From NCBI GenBank assembly GCA_030220185.1, contig JASPKZ010007286.1, positions 1,240,001-1,304,000 on the forward strand: 64,000 nucleotides of DNA. The letters run 5' to 3'. Source of the stretch: Diploptera punctata. Lineage: Eukaryota; Arthropoda; Insecta; Blattodea; Blaberidae. Shown piece by piece: positions 63,140-64,000 of this stretch (positions are counted from its first letter, which is position 1; each line of letters starts with the position of its first letter). Made by a program: the position numbers and the translations under genes. Under the pieces are notes generated by a model. That model had not been told where the DNA came from. It saw only the letters and a program-made list of their open reading frames with translations, and ran no database searches.

Positions 63140-63990
63140 TTCCCAAATATGTCTTCTTAATAAAGGAGCCACCATTTGCAAGATAGAAGCATGGCTTCAC
63201 AGCATTTGGTGGATGGGAATTACAATGTATATAGAGAAAGATTTGCGTTTAGATCGGTACTTGCTCAGGTAGCTCAGTTGGTAGAGCACTTGGTCTAGAG
63301 AACCAAGGGTCCCGGGTTCAAGTCCCGGTCTGAGCGTATAATTTTTCTCTTCAAATATGATTTATCCATCATTGAGATGTACGAAATCAATAATAAAAAC
63401 TTGGAAAAAGCCGTACTGGCTGTAATATATAATTCCCAAATATGTCTTCTTAATAAAGGAGCCGCCATTTGCAAGATAGAAGCATGGCTTCACAGCATTG
63501 GTGGATGGGAATTACAATGTATATAGAGAAAGATTTGCGTTTAGATCGGTACTTGCTCAGGTAGCTCAGTTGGTAGAGCACTTGGTCTAGAGAACCAAGG
63601 GTCCCGGGTTCAAGTCCTGGTCTGAGCGTATAATTTTTCTCTTCAAATATGATTTATCCATCATTGAGATGTACGAAATCAATAATAAAAACTTGGAAAA
63701 AGCCGTACTGGCTGTAATATATAATTCCCAAATATGTCTTCTTAATAAAGGAGCTGCCATTTGCAAGATAGAAGCATGGCTTCACAGCATTTGGTGGATG
63801 GGAATTACAATGTATATAGAGAAAGATTTGCGTTTAGATCGGTACTTGCTCAGGTAGCTCAGTTGGTAGAGCACTTGGTCTAGAGAACCAAGGGTCCCGG
63901 GTTCAAGTCCCGGTCTGAGCGTATAATTTTTCTCTTCAAATATGATTTATCCATCATTGAGATGTACGAAATCAATAATAAAAAAAAAAA
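63140..63990 (+). repeat. Tandem array of three tRNA-like units, period about 292 bp
   Basis: The motif TGGTCTAGAG recurs at 63291, 63583 and 63876 (spacings 292 and 293). Each unit has a tRNA cloverleaf-like body with a perfect 7-bp acceptor-type stem (GCTCAGG/TCTGAGC), A box, B box GGTTCAAGTCC, inverted flanks and a linker ending GCTGTAATATATAATTCCC. Units are nearly identical. The array reaches the end of the window. Confidence 0.85.
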
Positions 63991-64000
63991 TAGGAAGTAA

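Noticed and set aside
63140..63990. CRISPR-like array
   Set aside because: The unit is about 292 bp, lies in eukaryotic DNA and consists of tRNA-derived repeats; there are no short repeats with unique spacers.

Overview
This is an AT-rich stretch of animal nuclear DNA. It has spliced genes with GT-AG introns of several kilobases, no bacterial-style operons, and very dense interspersed repeats. The repeat set (Penelope-like elements with GIY-YIG tails, non-LTR retrotransposons with APE-type endonuclease and RNase H domains, tRNA-derived SINEs, mariner and Harbinger elements) fits an arthropod, most likely an insect with a large genome. I cannot name the species.

Two host genes share a divergent start region near 35.6 kb. 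Leftward (minus strand) runs a CCDC191-like coiled-coil gene. One large exon (28922-30587) joins exactly in phase to exons at 27004-27158 and 21978-22146, and the last carries the stop. Rightward (plus strand) runs a gene I do not recognise, with an ATG exon at 36240-36422, a Ser/Thr/Pro/Ala-rich exon at 49183-49933, and exons at 52869, 58669 and 59949; it continues beyond the window edge or into exons I could not find. Almost everything else lies in the introns and flanks of these genes and is made of mobile elements, many nested in each other.

The dominant repeats are Penelope-like element (PLE) 3' ends, usually as foldback palindromes. They carry C-terminal coding fragments (GIY-YIG endonuclease and the tail after it) and a compact hammerhead-ribozyme-like motif: CTGANGA, an extra T, a stem II hairpin, GAAA, and a palindromic stem III (ACTAGT, ACCGGT, ACTGCAGT, ATCGCGAT, ACATGT, ACAGCTGT and others). 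About two dozen copies on both strands keep the fold while the stem sequences change, so this is the clearest non-coding system in the window. A second conserved feature is a terminal stem-loop, TATGAGGT...ACCTCATA, downstream of the ribozyme.

The second large class is a family of tRNA-like SINE modules in which different tRNA-like bodies sit between the same 13-bp inverted repeat (AAGAGAAAAATTT). They occur singly, in inverted pairs, and as a tandem array of about 292-bp units at the right edge. Many insertions have target-site duplications I could read directly, and several have an uninterrupted paralogue in the window or restore a host reading frame when removed, so part of the insertion order can be reconstructed.
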